From JBGPLJ01 sp963826145 (GTDB taxonomy: Bacteria > Pseudomonadota > Gammaproteobacteria > Steroidobacterales > Steroidobacteraceae): a DNA stretch of 64,000 nt. Every line of letters begins with the position of its first letter. Position 1 is the first letter of the stretch. Below, in pieces: positions 24,482-33,717 of this stretch. Where the stretch lies: contig CAWGVW010000002.1 in the NCBI GenBank assembly GCA_963826145.1, positions 496,001 through 560,000 of the forward strand, in the 5' to 3' direction. The notes beneath the pieces were generated by a model. The model ran no database searches. It was not told the origin of the DNA and saw only the letters and a list, made by a program, of their open reading frames with translations. A program made the position numbers and the translations under genes.

Positions 24482-24549
24482 GAGAATTCCTCGGGGAACC
24501 GTAGCTTAGTGCAGGGATGATAGCGGATCGCGGCGCGGCGACCCGCGTA

Positions 24550-25293
24550 TCAGCCCATCCAGCGCAGCGCGGCTGCCGACGCGTTGTCGCTGTAGGGAGC
24601 GGACGCCTGGACCGCTCGCTTGCCGAGCGTCTCGAGCGATTCACGCAGGCTCTTGCCGCCCGGCTTGTAGAACGCGGCAATCTCCGGATCCTTAAGATTG
24701 GCCCACAAGCCGTCCGTGCAAAGCAGCAAGATATCGCCCGCGGTTAGCGGCTTGCGCGTCGCAACCGACATTTCCGGTACGGCGGCGTCGCCGCCAATGC
24801 AGCACTCCACGAAATTGCGCATCGGGTGGCCCTGCACCTCGGCCTCGGTGATGAGGCCCTCCGCCAGCAGTACCTCGACGTGGCTGTGATCTCGCGTTCG
24901 CTCGCGTACCGCGGCCGCGCGAATCTGATAGACGCGGCTGTCGCCGACGTGCGCCCAGTACGCGGCGCCGTCCTGCACGAGACAGACGGCGCAGGTCGCG
25001 CGCGGTCGGGTTTCGAGCGCGAGATCCGCGCCGAGACTTACGACATCATCGTGAGCGCGGCTCAACGCGATATGCAGGAATCCGAGGGGATCGAAGACGG
25101 GGTGGCTCGTCTGCCAGAAACTTTCAAGCATCGACGCGAGCGAAGTTTCGGCGGCCTTGGCGCCCTCCGCGTGACCGCCCATGCCATCAACAACGGCGAG
25201 GAGCGCCGCGTTTTCGGCAACGGCGATCGACACTCGATCCTGGTTGTCGTCGCGATGGCCGAGCAGAGAGACGTCGGCATACTCTATCTGCAA
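24550..25293 (-). CDS. PP2C-family serine/threonine protein phosphatase
   Basis: Metal-dependent protein phosphatase, 247 residues from a TTG start at 25293 (LQIEYADVSLLGHRDDNQDR matches the usual N-terminus MQIE...). The frame is open upstream to a GTG at 25386 but that part has no family similarity and runs toward the divergent yicC gene. Motifs: HRDDNQDR, VVDGMGGHAEG (metal-binding Asp-Gly), WAHVGDSRVYQI and LCTDGLW, DNASA. No membrane helix. Substrate unknown; it stands next to rph as in many gammaproteobacteria. Confidence 0.88.
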   Translation of the reverse strand: MQIEYADVSLLGHRDDNQDRVSIAVAENAALLAVVDGMGGHAEGAKAAETSLASMLESFWQTSHPVFDPLGFLHIALSRAHDDVVSLGADLALETRPRATCAVCLVQDGAAYWAHVGDSRVYQIRAAAVRERTRDHSHVEVLLAEGLITEAEVQGHPMRNFVECCIGGDAAVPEMSVATRKPLTAGDILLLCTDGLWANLKDPEIAAFYKPGGKSLRESLETLGKRAVQASAPYSDNASAAALRWMG

Positions 25294-25398
25294 GATTCGA
25301 CCGCCCGTTTCCGCTAGACTCTGGTGGACTTGATGCTGGCGCGCTTTATAGCATCCCGCGACGCCGCCAGCACAGCGAACGACCACCGGCGCAAACTA

Positions 25399-26286
25399 AT
25401 GATACGCAGCATGACCGGCTTCGCACGCCGCGAACTCGTTGCGGACTGGGGCCAGCTCGCCTGGGAACTGCGCGCGGTCAATCATCGTTACCTCGAAATC
25501 GGCCTGCGGCTGCCGGAAGAATTTCGCGCAGCCGAAGGCCTCTTCCGGCAGGCCATCGGCGCTGCTGCCAAGCGCGGCAAGATCGACGTTACGCTGTACT
25601 TCCGGCCCGCGGCGCGCGCCATTTCGCTCGAGGTCAATCGCGAGCTCGCCGGGCGGGTGCTCGAGCAGGGCCGTGAAATCGCGCGCCAGTACCAATCCGA
25701 CAGGACTCCGGACCAGCGCCTCATGAGTGCGATCAATCCGATCGACGTATTGCGCTGGCCAGGCGTGATCCGCGACAGTCCGCCCGACATCGAACCGGTC
25801 CTTGCCGCCGCGCAGCAGCTCCTTGCTGACGCGCTGACGGAATTCAATGCCACGCGCTCGCGCGAAGGCGTGCGCTTGCGTGAATTCCTGTCGCAGCGAT
25901 GCGCCAGTCTCGGCGAGTTCGTTACGGCTGTCGAACGGCGGTTGCCTGAAGTGCGCACGCGCATGCGCATGCGCATCAACGAGAAGCTCGCACAGCTGGC
26001 GGTGCCCGCGAATCCCGAGCGCGTCGAACAGGAGCTTGTGTTGCTCGCGCAGAAGATGGACGTCGACGAGGAGATCGAGCGGTTGCGCGGTCACATCGAA
26101 GAAACCCTGAAGGTCATCGGGCTGCCGGAGGCGGCAGGCCGGCGCCTCGACTTTCTGATGCAGGAACTCAATCGTGAAGCGAACACCCTGTCGTCGAAGT
26201 CGAACGACCTTGAGACGACGCGTGCGGCGATCGACATGAAGGTACTGATCGAGCAGATGCGCGAACAGGTTCAGAACATCGAATGA
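25399..26286 (+). CDS. yicC: YicC family endoribonuclease-like protein
   Basis: 295 residues from the ATG at 25399 (MIRSMTGFARRE, the family N-terminus; an upstream in-frame extension is dropped). The C-terminus LDFLMQELNREANTLSSKSNDLETTRAAIDMKVLIEQMREQVQNIE is the hallmark of the family. Members have been shown to cleave RNA in E. coli and Bacillus. It overlaps gmk by 4 bp (ATGA), the common yicC-gmk-rpoZ order. It is divergent from the PP2C gene across 105 bp. Confidence 0.94.
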   Translation: MIRSMTGFARRELVADWGQLAWELRAVNHRYLEIGLRLPEEFRAAEGLFRQAIGAAAKRGKIDVTLYFRPAARAISLEVNRELAGRVLEQGREIARQYQSDRTPDQRLMSAINPIDVLRWPGVIRDSPPDIEPVLAAAQQLLADALTEFNATRSREGVRLREFLSQRCASLGEFVTAVERRLPEVRTRMRMRINEKLAQLAVPANPERVEQELVLLAQKMDVDEEIERLRGHIEETLKVIGLPEAAGRRLDFLMQELNREANTLSSKSNDLETTRAAIDMKVLIEQMREQVQNIE

Positions 26287-26927
26287 CGCCGACCGCCGGG
26301 CAATCGAAGGCCGCCACCCGCGGCCGACTCTTCGTCATCGCCGCGCCGTCCGGCACGGGCAAGACCTCGCTAGTGAAGGCACTGATGAAGGAAGTGCCGG
26401 CAATGGCCGTCTCGACCTCCTTCACCACGCGCAACCGTCGACCCACCGAGGTGGACGGCCGTGACTATCACTTCGTCAGCCCTGAAACCTTCGACGGGAT
26501 GGTAAAGCGCAACGCTTTCCTCGAATACGCCACGGTTTTTGACAACCGGTACGGCACCGGCAGGGAACAGGTGGAAGCTGCACTCGGCCGCGGACAGGAC
26601 CTCCTCCTAGAAATTGACTGGCAGGGTGCAGCGCAGATTCGCAAGGCACTACCGGAGTCAATCACGATCTTCATCCTGCCACCCTCGCGCGCAGCCCTGG
26701 AACAGCGGCTTCGGGCGCGGGCGACGGACAGCGAAGTAGTAATCGCCCGCCGGCTCAGGGACTCCGTGACCGAGCTATCCCATTGGCAGGACTTCGAATA
26801 CCTTGTCATCAACGATGACTTCGAGCGTGCGGTCGCAGACCTCAAGAGCATTGTCGAAAGGCGTGGCGACGCCTTGAAAAGCGGCCAACCGGCGCTCATC
26901 CGCCATGCGCGCAAGCTGCTGGATTAG
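26283..26927 (+). CDS. gmk: Guanylate kinase
   Basis: Phosphorylates GMP to GDP. The 214-residue protein has the P-loop APSGTGKTSLVKAL, the GMP-binding STSFTTRNRRPTEVDGRDYHF, and IDWQGAAQIRKALPESITIFILPPS. Length is typical (about 207). It overlaps yicC by 4 bp and precedes rpoZ and spoT, tying guanine nucleotide supply to (p)ppGpp metabolism by context. Confidence 0.97.
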   Translation: MTPTAGQSKAATRGRLFVIAAPSGTGKTSLVKALMKEVPAMAVSTSFTTRNRRPTEVDGRDYHFVSPETFDGMVKRNAFLEYATVFDNRYGTGREQVEAALGRGQDLLLEIDWQGAAQIRKALPESITIFILPPSRAALEQRLRARATDSEVVIARRLRDSVTELSHWQDFEYLVINDDFERAVADLKSIVERRGDALKSGQPALIRHARKLLD

Positions 26928-26992
26928 CTGGCAATTCGAGGCCGATTTCCATACACTCCGCGTCCGTTCCACTCCCCCGGATTGCGCTCGTC

Positions 26993-27271
26993 ATGGCCCG
27001 CATTACTGTCGAAGACTGCCTGCAGAACGTCGATAACCTGTTCCAGCTCGTATTGCTGGCCGCCAAGCGCGCCCGCCGGCTCGCGAACGGCGCCGAGCCG
27101 ATGGTCGATTGGGAGAACGACAAGCCCACGGTCGTCGCCCTGCGCGAAATCGCCGAGGGCCACGTCACGCCCGCCATGCTCGAGGAGCCGGATCCGCAAC
27201 CGGAGCCGCCGGCGATGGAGTTCGAGCCCGCCATCGACTTCCGCGCGCCGCAACTCGGCCTCGGAGAGTAA
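26993..27271 (+). CDS. rpoZ: RNA polymerase omega subunit
   Basis: 92-residue subunit that helps assemble RNA polymerase and forms part of a ppGpp-binding site. The N-terminus MARITVEDCLQNVDNLFQLVLLAAKRARRLANG and the following KPTVVALREIAEG are the conserved omega signatures; the tail is acidic and variable. It lies 65 bp after gmk and 21 bp before spoT. Confidence 0.96.
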   Translation: MARITVEDCLQNVDNLFQLVLLAAKRARRLANGAEPMVDWENDKPTVVALREIAEGHVTPAMLEEPDPQPEPPAMEFEPAIDFRAPQLGLGE

Positions 27272-27292
27272 CCCGCCCAAGGAGGCGAGCTA

Positions 27293-29455
27293 GTGGACTA
27301 TGCGTCTTCCATTCTGGGCTTCTTGCCTGGCGGAAGACGCGCCACTGGCATCAATCAGCTGATCTCGACCGTCGAGAGCTACCTGCCGCCTGAGCAGGTG
27401 GAGCGGGTCCAGGCCGCCTACGAATTCGGCGCCGAAGCACACCGTGGTCAGAAGCGGCTGTCGGGCGAGCCCTACATATCCCATCCCGTTGCGGCCGCGA
27501 ACATCCTCGCGGAGCTGCATATGGATGCCGAGACCCTGATGGCGGCGATCCTGCACGACGTCATCGAAGACACGCCGACGGCGAAAACGGAAGTCGCCAC
27601 CCGCTTCGGGCCCGAAGTCGCGGAGCTTGTCGACGGCGTCACCAAGCTCGACCAGATTCACTTCAAGAGCCGCAAGGAGGCGCAGGCCGAGAGCTTCCGC
27701 AAGATGCTGCTCGCAATGGTGCGCGACATCCGCGTCGTGCTCGTGAAGCTCGCCGACCGTACTCACAACATGCGCACGCTCGGCTCGGTGCCGGCACCGA
27801 AGCGCCGCGCCATCGCGGTCGAGACACTCGAGATCTACGCGCCAATTGCAGAGCGCCTCGGCCTCTACACCATCAAGCTCGAGCTCGAGGATCTCGGCTT
27901 TCGCGCGCTCTACCCGCACCGCTACCGCGTGCTCGAGAAAGAGCTGAAGCGCGCGCGCGGCAATCAGAAGCAATTCCTCGGCAAGATCTCCGAGGCATTG
28001 AAAGGCGCGCTCGCGAAGAGCGGCATCAAGGCGATGGTCGACGGGCGTGAGAAGCATCTCTACAGCGTCTACAAGAAGATGCGCAACAAGGGCCTCGCGC
28101 TCAGTGAAATCGTCGATGTCTACGGCTTTCGCATCGTCGTCGATACGGTCGACACCTGTTATCGCGTACTCGGCGTCGTGCACGGTGTCTACAAGCCGAT
28201 GCCCGGCCGCTTCAAGGACTACATCGCGATCGCCCGCATCAACGGCTACCAGTCGCTGCACACGACCCTTTTCGGCCCGAACGGCATACCGATCGAAGTA
28301 CAGATCCGCACGGAGGAAATGCACAAGGTCGCCGAGGCGGGCATCGCTGCGCACTGGAAGTACAAGGGCGGCGCGGAAGCAGCGAGCACCCCCGCCGATC
28401 ATGCGCGGCAGTGGCTGTCACAGCTCGTCGAGATCCAGGATGGCGGCAACAGCGAGGAATTCCTCGAGAGCGTCAAAGTGGACCTCTTCCCGGACAAGGT
28501 TTACGTCTTCACGCCGCGCGGCGAAATCCTGCGGCTCCCGCGCGGAGCGACCGCGGTCGACTTTGCGTACGCTGTGCACACGGACATCGGCAACCGGTGT
28601 GTCGCAGCGAAAATCGACCGGCGTCTCGTGCCGCTGCGCACGACACTGCGCAACGGCCAGACGGTGGAAATCATCACGGCAAAGGGCGCGCGCCCGAATC
28701 CAAGCTGGGTGAATTTCGTGGTCAGCGCCAAGGCCCGCAGCGCCATCCGCGCCTACCTGAAGAACATGCAGCGCTCCGAAGCGATCGAGCTCGGCCGCAA
28801 GATGCTGAATCAAGCGCTCGAGGAATTCGAGCTGAGCCTCAAGAAGATCCCCACGGAGCGCCAGAAGGCCGCGGCGAGCGAATTCGGGCTGGCAAGCCCG
28901 GAGGACCTGTTCGAACGGATCGGCCTCGGGGAACGGCTCGCGCCACTCGTCGCCCGCGCGCTGCTGCCGGGGCACGAGCCCGGCAAGGAAGGCGCGGCGG
29001 GGCGCGATGCCACGCCGATCGTGATCGCGGGCACCGAAGGTCTCGTCGTTTCCTATGCGCGCTGCTGCTTCCCGATTCCGGACGACCCGATCATGGCGAA
29101 CTTGTCGAGCGGACGCGGCGTCGTGATCCACCGGCAGAACTGCCACAACGTCACCGGCTTTCGCAAGCAGCCCGAGAAGTGGATCTCGGTCGCCTGGGAG
29201 AAGGCGCTGGAGCGGCTCTTCAGCTCCGAGATCCGCGTCGAAGTGGTCAACAAGATGGGCGTGCTCGCACAGGTGGCTGCTGCGATTGCAGATACGCAGA
29301 CCAACATCGATCACGTCACCCTCTCGAGCCGCGACGGTGACACATCGATCATGAACTTCGAGCTGCAGGTGCGCGACCGCAAGCAGCTCGCCCGCGTCAT
29401 GCGCATGATCCGCAATATGCCGGACGTCATGCGGGTCACCCGCACGCTGGCCTAG
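27293..29455 (+). CDS. spoT: Bifunctional (p)ppGpp synthetase/hydrolase
   Basis: RelA/SpoT homologue of 720 residues controlling the stringent response. Domains in order: HD hydrolase with ISHPVAAANILAELHMDAETLMAAILHDVIEDT (His and His-Asp present, so hydrolase is probably active), synthetase with SVYKKMRNKGLALSEIVDVYGFRIV and RFKDYIAIARINGYQSLHT, TGS domain (KVYVFTPRGEILRLPRGATAVDFAY), a zinc/helical region with ARCCFPIPDD, and a C-terminal ACT domain. GTG start at 27293 with a perfect AAGGAGG at ideal spacing. The operon gmk-rpoZ-spoT-(ridA)-recG matches the E. coli layout apart from trmH. Confidence 0.96.
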   Translation: MDYASSILGFLPGGRRATGINQLISTVESYLPPEQVERVQAAYEFGAEAHRGQKRLSGEPYISHPVAAANILAELHMDAETLMAAILHDVIEDTPTAKTEVATRFGPEVAELVDGVTKLDQIHFKSRKEAQAESFRKMLLAMVRDIRVVLVKLADRTHNMRTLGSVPAPKRRAIAVETLEIYAPIAERLGLYTIKLELEDLGFRALYPHRYRVLEKELKRARGNQKQFLGKISEALKGALAKSGIKAMVDGREKHLYSVYKKMRNKGLALSEIVDVYGFRIVVDTVDTCYRVLGVVHGVYKPMPGRFKDYIAIARINGYQSLHTTLFGPNGIPIEVQIRTEEMHKVAEAGIAAHWKYKGGAEAASTPADHARQWLSQLVEIQDGGNSEEFLESVKVDLFPDKVYVFTPRGEILRLPRGATAVDFAYAVHTDIGNRCVAAKIDRRLVPLRTTLRNGQTVEIITAKGARPNPSWVNFVVSAKARSAIRAYLKNMQRSEAIELGRKMLNQALEEFELSLKKIPTERQKAAASEFGLASPEDLFERIGLGERLAPLVARALLPGHEPGKEGAAGRDATPIVIAGTEGLVVSYARCCFPIPDDPIMANLSSGRGVVIHRQNCHNVTGFRKQPEKWISVAWEKALERLFSSEIRVEVVNKMGVLAQVAAAIADTQTNIDHVTLSSRDGDTSIMNFELQVRDRKQLARVMRMIRNMPDVMRVTRTLA

Positions 29456-29465
29456 AATGGCGTCC

Positions 29466-29852
29466 ATGAATCGCGAGATCATTGCCACCGCTGGCGCCCC
29501 CAAGGCGATCGGCATTTACTCCCAGGCCGTGCGCGTCGGTGACGCCGTGTACGTTTCGGGCCAGGTCCCGCTCGATCCGGCCACGGGCCAGCTCGTATCG
29601 AACGACATCGAGCTACAGATCCGGCGGGTGTTCGAGAATCTCAAGGCCATCGCCGAGGCGGCCGGCGGCACCCTGAATGACGCCGTCCGCTTCACCGTCT
29701 ACTTGACCGACCTCGCGAGCTTCCCGATCGTGAATCAGGTGATGGCCGAATATCTGCGCGAACCGTATCCGACGCGCTCGACCGTGGGCATCGCCTCGCT
29801 GCCGCGAGGTGCGCGCATCGAGATCGACTGCATCCTCCATTGCCCGAGCTGA
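29466..29852 (+). CDS. ridA: RidA family enamine/imine deaminase
   Basis: Hydrolyses reactive 2-aminoacrylate-type enamines. From the ATG at 29466 it is 128 residues, identical in length to E. coli RidA; an ATG three codons upstream (29457) is possible. Motifs: GAPKAIGIYSQAVRVGDAVYVSGQVPLDP, the conserved Arg in YPTRSTVGIASLPRGARIEIDCI. It sits between spoT and recG; its stop overlaps the recG start by 13 bp. Confidence 0.94.
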   Translation: MNREIIATAGAPKAIGIYSQAVRVGDAVYVSGQVPLDPATGQLVSNDIELQIRRVFENLKAIAEAAGGTLNDAVRFTVYLTDLASFPIVNQVMAEYLREPYPTRSTVGIASLPRGARIEIDCILHCPS

Positions 29853-31987
29853 CATTGGCGAGCCGGACTCGAACACCGGCCGCCCGCAAGCCAGCCGCGG
29901 TTGCGGCTGCGGTTGCGCCCGAGCAGCGATCCGTGACGAGTCTCGCCGGCGTCGGCGAGTCGCTCGCCGCGCGCCTCGAGAATCTCAACGTAAGGACCGT
30001 ACAGGATCTCTGGTTTCTGCTGCCGTTGCGCTACGAAGACCGCACACGTGTGCGTCCGATCGGCGAACTCACGGAAGGGGCGCGTGCGGCCGTCGAGGCG
30101 ACCGTCGAGTTGAGCGAAATTGTGTATCGGGGGCGGCGGCAGCTCCTGTGCCGTGTCACGGACGGATCGGGCTGGCTGACGCTACGGTTTTTCCACTTCA
30201 ACTCGAGCCAGCAGACTGGACTCGCGCGCGGCACGAGGCTGCGTCTTTATGGCGAAGTTCGCCGCGGACCGGCCGGGCTCGAAATCGTGCACCCGGAATA
30301 TCGGCGGGTCGAGGGCACGGAGTCGTTGTCGGTCGACCAGTCGCTCACACCGATATATCCGACGACCGAGGGGCTACAGCAGGGACGCTTGCGTACGCTC
30401 ACGACGCTCGCACTCGGTGTGCTGGGCGAAGGGGAGGTCCGGGACTGGCTGCCGGAGTCCGTCACTAGCGAGCTGCAACTGCCCTCGCTCACAGAAGCGT
30501 TGCGATTCGTCCATCGCCCGCCCGCGAGCGCCGATCTCGATGAGCTGGCGCGGCGCCGGCATCCCGCGCAGCGGCGGCTCGCATTCGAAGAGCTGCTGGC
30601 GCAGCACCTGAGCCTTCGCCAGTTGCGGCTCGACGTCGACAAGGAATCCGCGTGGCCTCTCGGTGAAGGAAGACTGGCGGAGCGGCTGCTCGACAATCTG
30701 TCGTTCGCGTTGACCGCCGCCCAGCGTCGCGTGCGTGGGGAGATCGATCACGACCTCGCGCGTGAGCGCCCGATGCTCCGGCTCATCCAGGGCGATGTCG
30801 GTTCGGGCAAGACTATTGTGGCGGCGCTCGCGGCAGCACGTGCGGTCGGTAGCGGCCGCCAGGTCGCAGTGATGGCGCCCACCGAATTACTCGCCGAACA
30901 GCATGCGGAGAATTTCACTCGCTGGTTCACGCCCCTCAAGCAGGCGGTTGCCCTGTTCACCGGCAAGATCACCGGCCGCGCGCGCAAGGATCTGCTCGCG
31001 GCGGTCGCGAGTGGCGAAATCCCTATTGTCGTGGGCACACATGCGCTCTTTCAGGAAGGCGTCGAATTCGCGCGGCTTGCCCTCGCGATCATTGACGAGC
31101 AGCACCGCTTCGGCGTCGAGCAGCGCCGACGCCTGCGCGCCAAGGGCGCGCGCGATAAACGCTTCGCCCATCAGCTCATCATGACGGCGACACCCATTCC
31201 GAGAACTCTGGCGATGACGGCCTACGCGGATCTCGACGTCTCGGTCATTGACGAGCTGCCTCCCGGCCGCTGCCCGATCAAGACCGTCGTGCTGCCGCAG
31301 AGCCGCCGGGACGAGGTGGTCGAACGCATCGATCATGCCTGCACGGAGGGCCGTCAGGTGTACTGGGTCTGTCCGCTCATCGAGGAATCGGAGGCGCTCG
31401 ACCAGCAGGCGGCGGAGGACATGGCGGCGCAGCTTGCCGAGGCTCTGCCACGCGTTCGCGTCGGCCTCATTCATGGCCGCATGCCGCCGCGCGAGAAGGA
31501 GGCGGCCATGCAGCGATTCAAGGCGGGCGACCTTCAGCTGCTCGTCGCCACCACGGTGATCGAGGTTGGCGTCGACGTGCCGAACGCGAGCCTCATGGTG
31601 ATCGACAACGCGGAGCGTATGGGTCTCGCGCAGCTGCATCAGCTGCGCGGCCGCGTAGGCCGTGGTCGGGCGGAAAGCACCTGTGTGCTGCTCTACCGGC
31701 CGCCGTTGAGCGACATGGCGCGCGAACGGCTTGGGGTGCTGCGCGCAACCAACGACGGCTTCGAAGTCGCGCGCAAGGATCTGGAACTGCGCGGACCAGG
31801 GGAGCTTCTCGGCACGCGCCAGACGGGTCTCGTCGAAATGCGTGTCGCGGACCTCCTGCGCGATGCAGACCTCCTGCCTCGCGTGCAGCGTGCGGCCGTG
31901 CTGATGCAGGAGGGGTATCCGGATAACATACCGCCCCTCATGGCGCGCTGGATCGGGATCGGCAGTGAATACGGCAAGGTGGGCTGA
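29840..31987 (+). CDS. recG: ATP-dependent DNA helicase RecG
   Basis: Branch-migrating helicase that regresses stalled forks. 715 residues: an N-terminal wedge/OB region (about 40-180, with LWFLLPLRYEDRT), helicase motif I GDVGSGKT, motif II DEQHRFGVEQR (DEQH), motif III TATPIPRTLA, and motif VI LHQLRGRVGRG. The start is TTG at 29840 (TTGCCCGAG), inside the end of ridA, with no in-frame ATG nearby, so the start is less sure than the gene. Confidence 0.95.
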   Translation: MPELTLASRTRTPAARKPAAVAAAVAPEQRSVTSLAGVGESLAARLENLNVRTVQDLWFLLPLRYEDRTRVRPIGELTEGARAAVEATVELSEIVYRGRRQLLCRVTDGSGWLTLRFFHFNSSQQTGLARGTRLRLYGEVRRGPAGLEIVHPEYRRVEGTESLSVDQSLTPIYPTTEGLQQGRLRTLTTLALGVLGEGEVRDWLPESVTSELQLPSLTEALRFVHRPPASADLDELARRRHPAQRRLAFEELLAQHLSLRQLRLDVDKESAWPLGEGRLAERLLDNLSFALTAAQRRVRGEIDHDLARERPMLRLIQGDVGSGKTIVAALAAARAVGSGRQVAVMAPTELLAEQHAENFTRWFTPLKQAVALFTGKITGRARKDLLAAVASGEIPIVVGTHALFQEGVEFARLALAIIDEQHRFGVEQRRRLRAKGARDKRFAHQLIMTATPIPRTLAMTAYADLDVSVIDELPPGRCPIKTVVLPQSRRDEVVERIDHACTEGRQVYWVCPLIEESEALDQQAAEDMAAQLAEALPRVRVGLIHGRMPPREKEAAMQRFKAGDLQLLVATTVIEVGVDVPNASLMVIDNAERMGLAQLHQLRGRVGRGRAESTCVLLYRPPLSDMARERLGVLRATNDGFEVARKDLELRGPGELLGTRQTGLVEMRVADLLRDADLLPRVQRAAVLMQEGYPDNIPPLMARWIGIGSEYGKVG

Positions 31988-31991
31988 GCGA

Positions 31992-32891
31992 ATGCCGATC
32001 GCGAATTCGCTCAAGCAGTCGATCGACCGCGCGGGCAGAACGCTGCGCGAATACGCACTGCTCGTTCGCCTGCACCGGCCGATCGGCATTTGGCTCCTGC
32101 TGTGGCCGACGCTCTGGGCGCTATGGGTCGCGACGGCGGGCCACCCGTCGGAAAACCTCTTCCTGATCTTCTTCGCCGGTACTGTCCTCATGCGGTCGGC
32201 GGGCTGCGCCATCAACGACTACGCCGACCGCGATTTCGATCCCCACGTGAAGCGCACGCGGGATCGGCCGCTTGCAGCGCGCCGCATTTCGCCCTACGAG
32301 GCGATCGCAGTGTTTGTCGCGCTGGCGCTCGCGTCGCTCGCCCTCGCTCTGCAATTGAACCGCCACGCACAGGTCCTCGCCGTCATCGGCTGCGCGATTG
32401 CCGTGAGCTACCCGTTCGTGAAACGTTTCTTCGCGCTGCCCCAGTTCTATCTCGGCGCCGCTTTTTCCTGGGGCGTGCCGATGGCTTTCGCCGCCGAACT
32501 CGGTGGCGTGCCGAAGATCGGCTGGGTGATCTTCTTCACCACCATTCTCTGGGTGGCGGTCTACGACACGCTCTACGCGATGGTCGACCGCGAAGACGAC
32601 CTCAGGATCGGCGTGCACTCAACCGCGATTCTGTTCGGCGACATGGATCGGGTAATCATCGCGGCGATGCAGCTCATGGTGCTGCTCGGCCTGGCCCTCG
32701 TCGGCCGCGAGCTCAGGCTCGGCTTCTGGTACGGGCTCGGACTCATCGCCGGCGGAATCTTCTTTCTCTATCAGCAGATCCTCATCCGCAAGCGCGAGCC
32801 GGAGCGCTGCTTTCGCGCCTTCCTCAATAACAACTATTTCGGCATGGCCGTCTTCATCGGTCTCGCGCTCGACTATCAATTCGGACACTAG
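31992..32891 (+). CDS. ubiA: 4-hydroxybenzoate polyprenyltransferase
   Basis: Membrane prenyltransferase of ubiquinone synthesis. 299 residues from the ATG at 31992, which follows the recG stop by 4 bp. Aspartate-rich motif NDYADRDFDPHVKRT (residues about 70-85) and the second loop YDTLYAMVDREDD (about 192-204) bind the prenyl diphosphate and magnesium. Eight or so hydrophobic segments. Its TAG overlaps the comF stop on the other strand. Confidence 0.95.
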   Translation: MPIANSLKQSIDRAGRTLREYALLVRLHRPIGIWLLLWPTLWALWVATAGHPSENLFLIFFAGTVLMRSAGCAINDYADRDFDPHVKRTRDRPLAARRISPYEAIAVFVALALASLALALQLNRHAQVLAVIGCAIAVSYPFVKRFFALPQFYLGAAFSWGVPMAFAAELGGVPKIGWVIFFTTILWVAVYDTLYAMVDREDDLRIGVHSTAILFGDMDRVIIAAMQLMVLLGLALVGRELRLGFWYGLGLIAGGIFFLYQQILIRKREPERCFRAFLNNNYFGMAVFIGLALDYQFGH

Positions 32892-33652
32892 TTTCGGGCA
32901 TTCGCCCGCGCTATTACCCACACATCGACCCGCAGCGCGCCAGCGCGCTTGAGTTCGCGCGCGAGCTCCTCGCAGGTGCTGCCCGTCGTCAGCACATCGT
33001 CGATGAGCGCGACATGACCTGGCATCGCCTTAACTTGTGTCCGAAACGCACCTCGCACATTGCGCCTGCGTTCGCGTGCGCCGAGTCCCGCCTGGTCCTG
33101 CGTTAGGCGTACGCGCGTGCAGAGATCCGTGCGCACAGGCAGCGACAAAGCTCGCGCGATGGGGCGTGCGAGTTCGAGCGCCTGATTGAATCCGCGCTCG
33201 CGCAGCTTTGCGCGGGCGAGCGGCACTGGAATCAACGCATCGGGCCTGACCGCGACCTCCGCCGCAAGTGCGCGGGCGACGAGTTCGGCCAACACGCGAC
33301 CGATTTCGAGATGTCCCTGGTACTTGAAGAGCTGCACCAGCCGGTCGACGGGATACTCATATAAATAGGGCGCAAAGGCGGCATCGAATTGCCGGGGCCG
33401 GCGCCGGCACGCCGCGCAAGCCCCGACGGTATTCGCCGGCAGGGGCAAGGCACACGCTACGCAGGCGATATCGTTCGTCACGAATTCGGCTTCGCAATGC
33501 GCGCACAGATCGAACGCGGGCGCGTGCCCGGACGAACCGCAGCGGATACAGGTCGGTGGCAGCAGCAAGCCCTGGACGGTCCGCAGCCAATTGTGAACCT
33601 CGAGGCTGGCCATTGGTTGACACTCGCCGGACGGCTCCGGATACTCGCGCAC
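32888..33652 (-). CDS. comF: ComF family phosphoribosyltransferase-like protein
   Basis: Cytoplasmic protein of the ComF/GntX family linked to DNA uptake and use. Up to 254 residues; a Met at 33613 is an alternative start. The N-terminus has two zinc-type CxxC pairs (CIRCGSSG, CAHC, CVAC, CAAC), and the C-terminal half is a PRTase fold with VALIDDVLTTGST as the PRPP motif and LRERGFNQALELARP. It is divergent from bioB (65 bp) and convergent with ubiA. GntX/ComF next to bio genes is common in gammaproteobacteria. Confidence 0.92.
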   Translation of the reverse strand: MREYPEPSGECQPMASLEVHNWLRTVQGLLLPPTCIRCGSSGHAPAFDLCAHCEAEFVTNDIACVACALPLPANTVGACAACRRRPRQFDAAFAPYLYEYPVDRLVQLFKYQGHLEIGRVLAELVARALAAEVAVRPDALIPVPLARAKLRERGFNQALELARPIARALSLPVRTDLCTRVRLTQDQAGLGARERRRNVRGAFRTQVKAMPGHVALIDDVLTTGSTCEELARELKRAGALRVDVWVIARANARN

Positions 33653-33717
33653 ATTCAGCTTAGCGCCGCACGCGCTTGCGCTCGTCGTCAGAAACCTGCG
33701 GATCTCAAGGGATATAG

